From JASJHI01 sp965371355 (GTDB lineage: Bacteria; Actinomycetota; Acidimicrobiia; Acidimicrobiales; Ilumatobacteraceae), in contig CBDUYD010000034.1 in assembly GCA_965371355.1 (NCBI GenBank), positions 1 through 20,624 of the forward strand: 20,624 nucleotides of DNA, given 5' to 3'. Numbering within the stretch: position 1 is the stretch's first letter; every line of letters begins with the position of its first letter. The notes under the pieces were generated by a model. That model ran no database searches and was not told the origin of the DNA. It worked only from the letters and a program-made list of their open reading frames with translations. A program made the translations under genes and the position numbers. Of this stretch, positions 10,301-17,782 are shown in pieces.

Positions 10301-10663
10301 GACGACGAGAGCCAGCCACGGTCGCAGACGCTCCTTGCCGGTCGGGCCGGCGGGCGTGAACACCCATGGCAGGTCCGGCGGGTCGAAGTCCACCGCGGCG
10401 AGATAGTTCGGTTCGGCGTCGGTGGCGTTGGGTACCGGTGCACGCCGGATGATCAGCGTCGGGTCGATGCCAACGACATCGCCTGGGCCGAACAGCGTGA
10501 CCGACTGGCGCGCCGGTCGGCGTGTCGTCCCGGCGTCGGCGACGACCATGTCGATCTCGATCGTGCCGTGAGCGGGGATCGGCTTGGCATCACCTCCGCC
10601 CGCACCCAACGCGGCCGCGAGGCCGCGTCGCGCCCAGGGCACGAAGCGCATCGACGTACTCAT
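7352..10663 (-). CDS. Large conserved uncharacterised protein with Arg/Pro-rich linker, third operon gene (1103 aa)
   Basis: The start is ATG 10663-10661, overlapping the previous gene's TGA as ATGA; a second ATG four codons later is a possible alternative. Family-like signatures are FDPPDLPWVFTP (93-104) and RLRPWLALVVVE (112-123) near the N-terminus. Near the C-terminus are NRELIWRGHPTRPHGTPFASFWGR (within 891-919, quoted only for its key residues NRELIWR, HPT, RGTPF-like and FWGR), RYPNTLV (about 960) and PDVAFFGFDL (about 990-1000). These resemble a family known to me only as conserved hypothetical. Between about residues 632 and 740 lies a low-complexity, Arg/Pro/Ala/Ser-rich basic stretch (coding 8450-8770) that looks disordered and separates an N-terminal from a C-terminal globular half. 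No signal peptide or membrane helix is seen. Confidence 0.85.
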   Translation of the reverse strand: MSTSMRFVPWARRGLAAALGAGGGDAKPIPAHGTIEIDMVVADAGTTRRPARQSVTLFGPGDVVGIDPTLIIRRAPVPNATDAEPNYLAAVDFDPPDLPWVFTPAGPTGKERLRPWLALVVVEARDGVSIGPRVGAPLHVLEIASGAAAELQPLDDSWAWSHTQVVRDTSATASAVNDLDGAGEMNSSRVICPRRLDANRSYIGCLVPAFKAGVDRGLGREPSADVLEPAWDGEDRVAIPVYDSWRFATGARGDFESLATRLRPRAGIGDVGRTKMHVASLWPGVNLDRASPGRFLSMDGALQSPGLDIGGLDDVGAAVTEIIEEVIETDAEKVDESEGRAAVGPPLYLGRHAGQASIEDDGPEWFRELNLDPLARAAAGLGAEVVRRNQEEFVHAAWEQVGAVREANRRLSYEALVAQLGRRFFARHVEPRSDADLIRFAAPMAHRAPLGDTTLPGVIRTTSLPDATLDVSMRRLASANNRHFAKAARRVGVSVKSPLFSRLAAGSERIDPTRFRALAIEGVAEPAPPIADDGDDVDLTPIGLGVSVSKEDGAAVVAALDAGVDAEPVSETNVVKMRPDLRSTGVMVGAHVDAVREFQSQPTRPLGITDALVFELIGSEASETTNAAGFVLGGTGPIVSVAALRVGTRPTLTATPPSAPRPRTPFVRARPLVPGSISGAPGPVVGARPASFSRAPSMRATARPSAMSAGRIVRAGTLGRVVTTVGRTSAGGGMTSTPVDAASTDFVVPGLVKDTVVIAGLETAFRRTVATTGFADVASPKKLVPFDVTAAARVVRDRNEPVSRRVRRLDATVELGPFRPSELVAAPAGRWSIAGGLDRVWASPKISVAANRFLSDYDPDRLCPGVGSVPIDSVTLLETNPRFVAAFLGGMNHEMNRELIWRGHPTRPHGTPFASFWGRTDGTLDIADHHEWQDVALVEQTTAGPPKLVLLARGDLFQRYPNTLVVAKRERADGTVRRRAAPVFAGGFEPDVAFFGFDLELTQLESDPESWIFAFIEPPGEPRFGLDVTTGTRDPAEPPTDWLDVAWPDVEVEPGSALRVSDLNAVGIEDIGNSDVVAEALYQRPFAIEFRAIDLVRGLGPDA

Positions 10664-13600
10664 GGAATCAGGCCCTCGACGACTTCGAATTCGGGAATGA
10701 TCAGCAGGTCGGCGATGTCGGCGACCGCGGTGGCGGCCAGGGCCGGCGAGCTGGGATTCGAACCGAGCAGTGACGCGGCAGGCTGCAGATCGACGGCCGA
10801 GACGGCGACGAGAGCGGGTTCCGAGGTCGTTGCCGGTTCGGCGGCAGCGACAAGTGCAGCCGAACGCGCACGCGATGAACGTCCCGCCGCCGAGTGGACG
10901 AGTTCGGTGCCATCGAACTCGAACGCCGCTCTCGTGCTGGAGATGATGCTCCACCGGTGGTCGAGCGGATCGTGGGGGTCGGGATCCTCGTCGACCCGCT
11001 TGGTCTCGTGCTCCACCTCGACGTCTCGGAACGTGGTCGGGACGACGAAGTCGGTGCTGCCGACCCGCACTCCGTTGGGAAGCCGATCGAACGCCGTGCG
11101 CGCGAGCCGCTCCTCGTTGCTCATCTCGGTGAACTGGCCGATCGCGAACTCGCCGAACGTGGGATCGGGAACCGTCGGCTCGCGGTCACCCATCGCCGCC
11201 GACTCGACGTGGAAGGTCGTCGGTCCCGATGGGAGCCGGCGGTCGCCGACGCGTTCGATGCGTGTGCCGAACGGCAGCAACACCTGGTCGATCGACAAGG
11301 TGCCGAGCGGATGTACCAACGCGCCGGCACTCTCCGAATCGGACGTCGCCGGATCGGGCCCATTCGTATCGGACTCGGCGAGCGTGGCCATGCTGAGCCG
11401 GCCGGCGGGCAGGTCCGGCCTCCGGTTGTCGGGCGACGACAGCGCGAGGACGACCTCGCCGATCGCGTCGATCACTTCGTCGACGACACCGGGAAGACTC
11501 CCGGCCTCCTCGTCGATGTCGATCTCGAACGACTTCCAGAGGATCGAGATCTTGGCCGTGCCCTGGAACACCCACAGCGAGGGACCGGCGAGCATTCCCT
11601 TGATCTCGACGCTCAGGCCCTTGCCCCAGATCTTGATCGACGCCTTGAAGAGAACGAGGGCGATGAACTGGCCGCTCTCCCGCTCGATGACCGCATCGAT
11701 CGACAGGCGAGCTTCGAGGCGCGCCGGGCCGAGCTTGGCCTTCATCTGGACGTCGACGCCGAACTGATACGTCTCGGGCGTGAATGCGAAGTAGAGCGTG
11801 AACGACATCGACACCGGACCGAGCTTGAACCCGACACGGAACCGTTCGAGATCTGTCGGGACCTGTTGTGGCAGCTGACGGAAGTCGGGGTGCCATCCGC
11901 CGAAGCTGCCGATCCAGATGTCCGCGGCATCGGGATCGTCGCGCCATCGGGTGAGGAAGAACTCCCCGGCGAGGGTCACACGCGGCCCGGTCTTGGTACC
12001 GACGAAGCTGTCCCGAACGCCACCCCTGATCACGGCCCGACCCTGGGATGGCTCGAGCACGCCGATGACGTCCACGATCAGCTGCAGGTACGGGCGCCCG
12101 CCCAGCTCCTTTCTCGGCAGCTCGGCGTGGAGGACGCCGGCGAGCAGCCACTCCTTCCCCTCGCCGCCACCACGGTCGCCCCACTCCGCCATGACCGCGA
12201 GGCGCAGGGTCGCGACGGCCGGCTTGCCGAACGAGAGTTCGACGGCCAGGCCGAACACCCGGGTTCCCTCCTCGATCGGGAAGAGCTGTCGGTAGCGCGC
12301 GAGCAGGCGGGGGGCGTTGGCGACGGGATGTTCGGGGAAGAGCAGGTCGTCGAGCGCACCCGTGCGCAGGCCCGAGCCGAGCGCCTGGGTGTCGAGCTGA
12401 TGGTCATGCGCGAAGACGCCGCCGAATCCGGTGAGGTAGATGTTGAAGAACAGCGGTATCTCGAATTCGAGGAACAGCATCAGCAGGAAGGAGGTGCCAT
12501 CGCTGCCGTCGGGTCGCTTGGTGGTCACCATGCCGATGGCGTTGATGCCCCAGGTCCCGACGCTGAGTTCGAGCACGCCGCTGTACTCACCCCTGTCGAG
12601 ATCGAAGAGCAGCGATCCGCCGCCGCTGATCCAGCTGGCATCGATCTCGAGTCCGATGCCCGACGGTGGGAGCAGGGCCCCGAACTCGGACGGATCGTCC
12701 TCACCGATGTTGGCGCTGTAGGTGAAGCCGACCCGATCGAGCGACAGCCGGAAGATGCTGAAGTCGAGGGTGACGCCGGCGGCGAACTCGAGTTCGAGGT
12801 CGTCGAACCTGACGCGCAGCTCGACGTACTGGAGCACGAAGACCCCAGAGATGGTGCGGCGCAGCGGCAGCCGCACGGTCGCGCCCGATCCACCTCGCAA
12901 GCGCGGTCCGTCGACGTTGTCGACGACGAACTCGACGTCGACATCGAGTTCGAAGCGTTTCCCGGCGAGTGCGCGCAGGAACGCGTTCCCGTCGGCGAGG
13001 TCGACGACGATCTTGGCGTCGCGCAATCGCGCGTTCGCGAACCAGCGCCCCGTGTCGGCGGAGATTCCGGCGCGCCAATCGTAGTGTCCGATTTGCAGGC
13101 GGGACTTGTCGGGCGACCCGAGCAGCACGCCCCGTCCGGTTGAGGCGTCGGATCCACCCTCCGCGGTCAGCAGGAACTCCGCGCCGCCCAGCGCGTCGCA
13201 GCCGTCGGGACCGAGGATGAGCGAAGCGGCCCCGTTCGCCTCGACACCGATTGTGAAGGCGGGGCCGACGCTGTACGACCAGCCTCCCGAGACGCTGAGG
13301 AGCACACCCGGTCCCCCCTCGTCGCTCTTGAGCGCCATGACGGTGACCAGTGGCGCGGTCACGCCGAGGCCGAGGTCGACGGGCACGGTGAACGTGACCG
13401 CCCGGCTCGCGATCTCGACGGACTTGGGGTCGTCGGTCGGTTCGGGGTCCCAACCGGAGAACGCGACGAACTTGTCCTCGCCGTCACCCTCGTCGGGCTG
13501 GAATGTCGCATCGAGGGCGCTGACGGCGGCGATCACGAACTGGGCGATTCGCTGGGTCCGTTGGTCGGCGACGCTCTCGATGTCCTCGGGATCCTTCCCC

Positions 13601-14205
13601 TCGTCGAGGACGTCGAAGGGTGAGACCAGGCCGGTGAAGTCGATCGCGTCGATCACCTCGTGGTGCTCGCCGGTGACCACGCCCAGCAGTTGCAGCAGAC
13701 CGTGCGCGGCGGGCACCCGGGCCTCGAGGTATCCGGTCGCGAACGGACCGGCCACCATCCAGATCACGTCGCTCGCCGACACGCTGTCGTCGTCGACCGC
13801 TGCCGAGAACACCTGGACGATTTCGTAGAGTTCGATGAGCTGGAGGGTCAGCTCGGCGAACGCCTGAGCGGTGGCCGCTTCCTCGATCAGCTGGTCCTGG
13901 GCCTCGAGCTTGGCCTTCTCCCTGTCCTCGTCGCTGAGCTCCTCGAGCTCCTGGTCCTTCTCCAGGCGACTCCGGATGATCTCCTCGACCCGCTTCTGCT
14001 GTTCGGCGCTCAGCTCGGGGCGGGTGCCCGGCGTGATCGACTCGAGCCCGAGGTCCGCCCGGATCGCAGTGACGACATCGTCGTCGGTGAACACGCGATG
14101 CAACCAGCGGATGAAGTCCTCGATGCGCGGGCGGAGGTAGCTGAAGACCGGCACGAGGTCGAGGCCGCCGAGCTGGTCTGGACTGCTGATCGGCGGGTTG
14201 CTCAT
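10660..14205 (-). CDS. Large beta-rich protein, DUF6603-like, second operon gene (1181 aa)
   Basis: The start is ATG 14205-14203, overlapping the phosphoesterase gene stop as ATGA. Residues 1-60 are helical; 64-115 are a dense Glu/Lys/Arg helix, probably coiled coil. From about 270 to 900 the chain alternates hydrophobic and polar residues over many strands, as in an amphipathic beta-groove or beta-barrel-like fold. Within it are GFGGVFAHDHQLDTQAL (593-609), LLFPEHPVANAPRLLA (621-636), and SFGGWHPDFRQLP (767-779), which I associate from memory with the DUF6603 domain. Residues 572-598 are strikingly hydrophobic and aromatic. A separate C-terminal domain (about 965-1110) has GTLSIDQVLLPFGTRIERVG and QFTEMSNEERLARTAFD. 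There is no signal peptide. Function is unknown; binding a hydrophobic ligand or membrane is only an inference from strand composition. Confidence 0.85.
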   Translation of the reverse strand: MSNPPISSPDQLGGLDLVPVFSYLRPRIEDFIRWLHRVFTDDDVVTAIRADLGLESITPGTRPELSAEQQKRVEEIIRSRLEKDQELEELSDEDREKAKLEAQDQLIEEAATAQAFAELTLQLIELYEIVQVFSAAVDDDSVSASDVIWMVAGPFATGYLEARVPAAHGLLQLLGVVTGEHHEVIDAIDFTGLVSPFDVLDEGKDPEDIESVADQRTQRIAQFVIAAVSALDATFQPDEGDGEDKFVAFSGWDPEPTDDPKSVEIASRAVTFTVPVDLGLGVTAPLVTVMALKSDEGGPGVLLSVSGGWSYSVGPAFTIGVEANGAASLILGPDGCDALGGAEFLLTAEGGSDASTGRGVLLGSPDKSRLQIGHYDWRAGISADTGRWFANARLRDAKIVVDLADGNAFLRALAGKRFELDVDVEFVVDNVDGPRLRGGSGATVRLPLRRTISGVFVLQYVELRVRFDDLELEFAAGVTLDFSIFRLSLDRVGFTYSANIGEDDPSEFGALLPPSGIGLEIDASWISGGGSLLFDLDRGEYSGVLELSVGTWGINAIGMVTTKRPDGSDGTSFLLMLFLEFEIPLFFNIYLTGFGGVFAHDHQLDTQALGSGLRTGALDDLLFPEHPVANAPRLLARYRQLFPIEEGTRVFGLAVELSFGKPAVATLRLAVMAEWGDRGGGEGKEWLLAGVLHAELPRKELGGRPYLQLIVDVIGVLEPSQGRAVIRGGVRDSFVGTKTGPRVTLAGEFFLTRWRDDPDAADIWIGSFGGWHPDFRQLPQQVPTDLERFRVGFKLGPVSMSFTLYFAFTPETYQFGVDVQMKAKLGPARLEARLSIDAVIERESGQFIALVLFKASIKIWGKGLSVEIKGMLAGPSLWVFQGTAKISILWKSFEIDIDEEAGSLPGVVDEVIDAIGEVVLALSSPDNRRPDLPAGRLSMATLAESDTNGPDPATSDSESAGALVHPLGTLSIDQVLLPFGTRIERVGDRRLPSGPTTFHVESAAMGDREPTVPDPTFGEFAIGQFTEMSNEERLARTAFDRLPNGVRVGSTDFVVPTTFRDVEVEHETKRVDEDPDPHDPLDHRWSIISSTRAAFEFDGTELVHSAAGRSSRARSAALVAAAEPATTSEPALVAVSAVDLQPAASLLGSNPSSPALAATAVADIADLLIIPEFEVVEGLIP

Positions 14206-16691
14206 GGCACGAATCGCAGAATCGGAGTCTGTTCGATCGACGGCGGGACGAGGTCGACCGCGTGGTGCGTGTACGGCGAACCGGTCTCGACGTCGGGGCC
14301 GTCGGTCGATGAGATCTCGTGCACGAGTTTGAGCCCGTCGCGCGCGGCCCCCTCGAAGTGCACCACGCCGATGTTGGAAGGAAAGACGATCCCGCGGACC
14401 GGCTCGTTCGGCGAGCGGGCCAGTTCGGCGTGGCGGGCCGCGATCAGCGCAACCGAGTCGCGCGGGCTCGATGCATCGAACACCGGCAACGGTGGTTGCT
14501 CGGGCTGACGCGTCATCGGATCGGGACGGTCGTCGCGGAGCACCTGGAGCCGCCAGCTCCAGTCCGGATCGGCATCCTCGGGGATCGTCGTGCCCTTGGG
14601 CCAGTCCGCAGCGGGGACGAGGGCGGGCGAGCGCATCATGCGGGCGCGGCGACCCGGCCGGATCGAGGTGCCGGCCGGAAGTTGGATCGGTGCGGCCTCG
14701 TTCCAACCGAGCCGCTCGAACGGGTCACCTCGAAGTGCCGCTCTCGCCCAGCGGTGCGAGCGGATGACCATCTGCTCGACCGCGCCGGCGGGGTTCTTGG
14801 CGGCCGACGAGACGAGCTGCACGATCCGGCTGACGGGTTTGGGATCGGTGCCGCCGGGGAAGTAGTCGAGGGTGAGGTCTACGGCGAAGTGGATCTCGCC
14901 GGATAACACGACGCTGAGCGGATGGGTGCCGATCCTCTTCAGAACGGCTTCGAAGTGCTCCTCGACCGCGCCGAAGCTCTCGACCTCGAACTTCTCGAAA
15001 CCCCGCGGCGGCCGTTCGGGATCGCCGAGATCTCCCGTGTAGCTGGCATACGCCACGAGGTCGAACACGGCGGTCGCGACGGGCTTGACGAACGTCTCGA
15101 ACACGACCGGCTTGAGCAGCGGCTCCGCGCACAGCAGCACGAGCAGCCGGTCGTCGCTGAGCGGCCCTTCGGGGATCTGCTCGGTCACCGAGGATCCGAG
15201 CAGATTGGGCGGGCTCTCCCGTCCGCGGCTGGCGGTGCGCCGGGTGCGGGTGTCGAGGCCGACGACGACGTGGGCGAGGCTCTCGACCTTGAAGTCGAAG
15301 CGGATCTGCGGTTTCGGATTGTCACCGAGCACGGGCTTCAGGCCGAAGGCGTCGTCGAGGTCGTCGGCGGTCGTGTCGCCGCGCTCATCACTGACGGCGT
15401 CGGCGTCGGCTTCGAGTAGATCGAGGATCTTGCGCTCCCGACCGCTCTTGGGTTTGACGCCGCCCCCGAACTCGAAGAACTTGGGGTCGTTCCCCCACGC
15501 CTGGAAGATGCAGAGCGCGCCGAGCCCGTGACGCACGATCGACCGACCGAAATCCGAGAGGCGGACTCGGGCGGTCCAAGCCTCGGTGAGATTCCAATCG
15601 TCGGCGATCTCGTGGTCGTCGGCGATCATGTACGTGGCGACGTTCGCGAGGGCACGAGCGACCTTGGGCACCTGACTGCGGAAGCGCTCGATGTTGACGC
15701 GGAGACGATCGAGATTCTCGATGTCGTCATCGGTCGGCCAGTCCGAGTTCATGGGGGTGAGGGAGCGGGCGTCCGGATCGCTCTCGGCCGGGTCGGGCGG
15801 ATTCGTGAGTTCCTCGTTCGGGAGGAGTTCGCGCCAGACACTCGGACTCCACGCCGCGAGGTACATCGCCGCGAACTCGCCGCGTGTGAGCATGTGGCTA
15901 CTGCCGGCCGTGTTTGAGAAGCGGCCGATCTTGCGGACCGGGAGCTTCCGCCGGAGCGGGGGCACGGTAGTGCGCGTGACGCTGACGAACTCGGCACCGT
16001 CGGTACCGCCCGGCAGATCGGCGAAGGGCATCTTCTCGTCGCCCATCAGCTCGACGCCGATGTCGCTGAGCATCGCCATGTGCATGGCGGCGACGTCGTC
16101 GGCGTAGATCTGATCGCCGGTGAGGAAGAGTTGCTGGGGACGCCCGACCGGGTCGTCGCGGTGCTTCTCCAGGATGTCGTCGAGCCACGGCATGGCGTCG
16201 GGGCCCGCCGTCTTGGCGTTGCGACATGATGCGTGCGCGAAGCGGAGATCCTGCACCGTCGCCGCCGGCATCACGAAGCTGGGAAGTTCATCGGGCTCGT
16301 AGCCGAGGGCGAGGCGTTGCGGCCGGTGGGCCGCGGCTGCTGAGTCGGCGTCCTCGTCGGCGAGCAGGCCAAGATCCTTGAGGCCACGGCCGTCGACGGC
16401 GACGTCGTAGCTGAAGATCTGCGAGGGCGCCGAACCAGCCTCGAACTCGGCGACCACGACCGCGACGTGAAGGTGCTCACCCATGCGGCGGGTCGTACCC
16501 GTGCCGTCGTCCTTGGTCAGCGGCGTGTCGCCACCGTCGACCGTCTTGGCGCCCGTCGAGCGGCGACCGCTGCCCGGCCAGGCGACGACCTCCACCTTGG
16601 CCGCTGGCTCACTCAGCGCGATCCAGATCGCGGCGCCGTCGGCATCGACGCGCCGCACGATCGGCCCCGCGAGAACCTCCGGCAAAGCCAT
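14202..16691 (-). CDS. PhoD-like metallophosphoesterase without signal peptide, first operon gene (829 aa)
   Basis: Motifs of the PhoD/alkaline phosphatase D superfamily occur in order: an N-terminal beta domain starting GPIVRRVDADGAAIWIAL (9-26), FAHASCRN with Cys156, LFLTGDQIYADDV (188-200), ADDHEIADDW (358-367), an LDTRTRR segment (479-485) and LSGEIHFAVDLTL (596-608). These supply the cysteine, aspartates and histidines that bind the metals in PhoD-type phosphodiesterases. Classical PhoD is Tat-exported, but this protein starts MALPEVLAGP with no twin-arginine or Sec signal, so it is probably cytoplasmic. At 829 aa it is longer than typical PhoD (about 550 aa); the extra length lies in inserts around 290-330 and 405-470 and in a long C-terminal part. 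No good ribosome-binding site lies near the ATG at 16691-16689. It leads the operon and ends with ATGA overlap, so it is probably an enzyme subunit or processing enzyme of the same system. Confidence 0.88.
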   Translation of the reverse strand: MALPEVLAGPIVRRVDADGAAIWIALSEPAAKVEVVAWPGSGRRSTGAKTVDGGDTPLTKDDGTGTTRRMGEHLHVAVVVAEFEAGSAPSQIFSYDVAVDGRGLKDLGLLADEDADSAAAAHRPQRLALGYEPDELPSFVMPAATVQDLRFAHASCRNAKTAGPDAMPWLDDILEKHRDDPVGRPQQLFLTGDQIYADDVAAMHMAMLSDIGVELMGDEKMPFADLPGGTDGAEFVSVTRTTVPPLRRKLPVRKIGRFSNTAGSSHMLTRGEFAAMYLAAWSPSVWRELLPNEELTNPPDPAESDPDARSLTPMNSDWPTDDDIENLDRLRVNIERFRSQVPKVARALANVATYMIADDHEIADDWNLTEAWTARVRLSDFGRSIVRHGLGALCIFQAWGNDPKFFEFGGGVKPKSGRERKILDLLEADADAVSDERGDTTADDLDDAFGLKPVLGDNPKPQIRFDFKVESLAHVVVGLDTRTRRTASRGRESPPNLLGSSVTEQIPEGPLSDDRLLVLLCAEPLLKPVVFETFVKPVATAVFDLVAYASYTGDLGDPERPPRGFEKFEVESFGAVEEHFEAVLKRIGTHPLSVVLSGEIHFAVDLTLDYFPGGTDPKPVSRIVQLVSSAAKNPAGAVEQMVIRSHRWARAALRGDPFERLGWNEAAPIQLPAGTSIRPGRRARMMRSPALVPAADWPKGTTIPEDADPDWSWRLQVLRDDRPDPMTRQPEQPPLPVFDASSPRDSVALIAARHAELARSPNEPVRGIVFPSNIGVVHFEGAARDGLKLVHEISSTDGPDVETGSPYTHHAVDLVPPSIEQTPILRFVP

Positions 16692-16753
16692 TGGACATGG
16701 GCTGCACTCGATCCGCCGAGACCCGACGCACCCCCGCGCACCTCCTCGGGAGC

Positions 16754-16782
16754 AACGTAGTGCCGACCGCCGGGGCGATCAA
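16754..16782 (-). promoter_or_regulatory. Probable promoter of the five-gene operon
   Basis: On the - strand TTGATC (complement of 16777-16782) and TACGTT (complement of 16754-16759) are separated by exactly 17 bases, a good fit to an actinobacterial housekeeping -35/-10 pair. A start site around 16747 would give a leader of about 55 bases. The leader would begin at or near a GAGGAGG (complement of 16741-16747) that lies too far from the ATG at 16691 to serve it directly. Confidence 0.5.
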
Positions 16783-16890
16783 GGGTCAGGGGTCACAGCG
16801 GACCGCTCATCAACCGATCAGGGGGCAGTCCCACATCCACACCGCGCCCCCAGCACTCGACCCCGACCAATCCGGCCCCGATCAGAGCGT

Positions 16891-17142
16891 GGACGAACGG
16901 AACCCGCAACGAGCCGTCGCCGCCGCGCTCGCCCGACAACCCGACGAAGCCAGCGCGCTGCAACGACGCCGACAATTCCGCGAGCTCTACTCGCCAGCAC
17001 CACACGAACGTCGCGACGACGTGGGCGATGCAGTCGTCACCCCCGGGCTCAGCGCCACAGCGATCGAACGGGCCACCGCGAGGATGAAGCGACTCCAACG
17101 CTGAACAGTGCCACCTTCGCCCGAAAAGTATGCTCGGCTCAC
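16891..17142 (+). repeat. Direct repeat copy 1 flanking the toxin-antitoxin pair (possible gene remnant)
   Basis: The first 181 bases (16891-17071) match 18144-18324 without gaps and with about a dozen differences by eye. After a short divergent patch, homology resumes through the ACTCCAACGCTGA end and about 40 bases beyond to CTCGGCTCAC at 17142. In copy 1 a + strand frame from a GTG at 16889 to the TGA at 17102-17104 encodes about 71 residues, including ALARQPDEASALQRRRQ and ending ATARMKRLQR. It looks like a helical C-terminal protein piece, but it lacks a ribosome-binding site and its GC bias at third positions is weaker than in neighbouring genes. I treat it as a likely remnant of an unidentified gene, duplicated with its downstream DNA. 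The rest of 16692-17231 holds the operon promoter and nothing else I can support. Confidence 0.7.
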
Positions 17143-17231
17143 CAGCTCGCGGGCGGCCCCTATCACACCCATGTGTGTGCCGTTCTCGGACGGCGTCTCC
17201 CGGCTTTCTTGATGGGCGAGATGCGTGGCGA

Positions 17232-17513
17232 TCAGCGGGACCTGTAGACGCGCGAGCGGTGATCGATTCGCAGGACAATGACGGTGTGCTGATCGTCGTC
17301 GATCTCGTAGGTCACTCGGTACGCCCCTCGTCGTGCAGAGTGGAGCCCAGCGAGTTCGCGCTGCAGGCGCCCGCCGACGCGGTGTGGGTTGTCAATGAGG
17401 GCGCTCAGCATGAACTCGACAATCGCGGCTGCGGTGCCCTCTGGGAGTCGTTCCAGCTGGCGTTGCGTCGGGCCGGTGACGCGCAGTTCGTAGGGATCGT
17501 TGGGGTCGGTCAC
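17232..17513 (-). CDS. RelE/ParE-superfamily toxin of a type II toxin-antitoxin system
   Basis: The 93-aa product has the compact RelE-like pattern: an N-terminal strand YELRVTG, two helices with QRQLERLPEGTAAAIVEFM, an NPHRVGGRLQ loop with EL-GLHSARRGAYRVTYEID, and a last strand ending VIVLRIDHRSRVYR. The RGAYRVTYEID and IDHRSRVYR segments are typical of the RelE/YoeB/ParE fold; the basic residues and terminal tyrosine fit a ribosome-dependent mRNA endonuclease of the RelE type, although the family also contains gyrase inhibitors. The start codon is GTG at 17513-17511, overlapping the antitoxin stop as GTGA, with no independent ribosome-binding site, so translation is coupled to the antitoxin. 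The stop is TGA at 17234-17232. Confidence 0.88.
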   Translation of the reverse strand: MTDPNDPYELRVTGPTQRQLERLPEGTAAAIVEFMLSALIDNPHRVGGRLQRELAGLHSARRGAYRVTYEIDDDQHTVIVLRIDHRSRVYRSR

Positions 17514-17782
17514 TTGGAGGCGAAGCGGGCGCGCAGTTCGTCACCTGTGATGTAGTCGCCGGTGGCGGCCGCATGCTTCGCTTCGGTGAGTTCGCGCATC
17601 GCGTCGGGATCCGAGAGCAGCTCGAGAGTGTCTTCCAGAGACGCCAAATCGTCCGGGCTGATCATGACGGCTGCGGGCCGGCCGTTGCGGGTGACGACGA
17701 TTCGGTCGTGCGTGTGCTCGACGCGGTCGATCATCTCGGAGAACTTCGACTTCACCTGGGCGAGCGGCAAGGTTGCGGACAT
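17510..17782 (-). CDS. Phd/YefM-family antitoxin
   Basis: The 90-aa product starting MSATLPLAQVKSKFSEMIDRVEHTHDRIVVTRNGRPAAVMISPDDLASLED (shown here by its key blocks LAQVKSKFSEMI, RIVVTRNGRPAAVMIS and DDLASLE) is a textbook Phd/YefM DNA-binding N-terminal domain, followed by an acidic toxin-binding tail. It would neutralise the RelE-like toxin encoded immediately downstream and repress its own promoter. I choose the ATG at 17782-17780 instead of an in-frame ATG at 17809, because a TATAAT box lies 7 bases upstream of the former and the longer start would fall inside the promoter. The extra N-terminal residues of the longer version are also not typical of the family. Confidence 0.88.
   Translation of the reverse strand: MSATLPLAQVKSKFSEMIDRVEHTHDRIVVTRNGRPAAVMISPDDLASLEDTLELLSDPDAMRELTEAKHAAATGDYITGDELRARFASK

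Noticed and set aside
10664..10954. 97-codon upstream extension of the third operon gene
   Set aside because: It overlaps the coding end of the second gene, while the ATGA junction at 10663 matches the pattern of the other junctions and MSTSMRFVPW begins the conserved-looking sequence.
10894..13143. 749-codon open frame on the + strand antisense to the DUF6603-like gene
   Set aside because: It mirrors the codon structure of the well-supported - strand gene in GC-rich DNA; the translation is rich in repeated Arg/Asp/Glu without domain logic. The same applies to the long + strand frames at 1197-2777, 6337-7581 and 8112-9218.
14206..14706. 167-codon upstream extension of the second operon gene
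   Set aside because: It lies within the phosphoesterase gene and is Arg/Pro/Asp-rich shadow sequence; the ATGA junction at 14205 is the natural start.
852..16691. Contractile injection or phage-tail cluster
   Set aside because: The size of the proteins suggested it, but no sheath, tube, baseplate-wedge, LysM or AAA+ ATPase signatures are visible in any of the five genes.
16793..17278. - strand frame reading through repeat copy 1, with a similar frame in copy 2 (17806-18354)
   Set aside because: It is Cys/Trp/Gly-rich shadow-type sequence with no start signal; the + strand frame has a more protein-like helical pattern in both copies.
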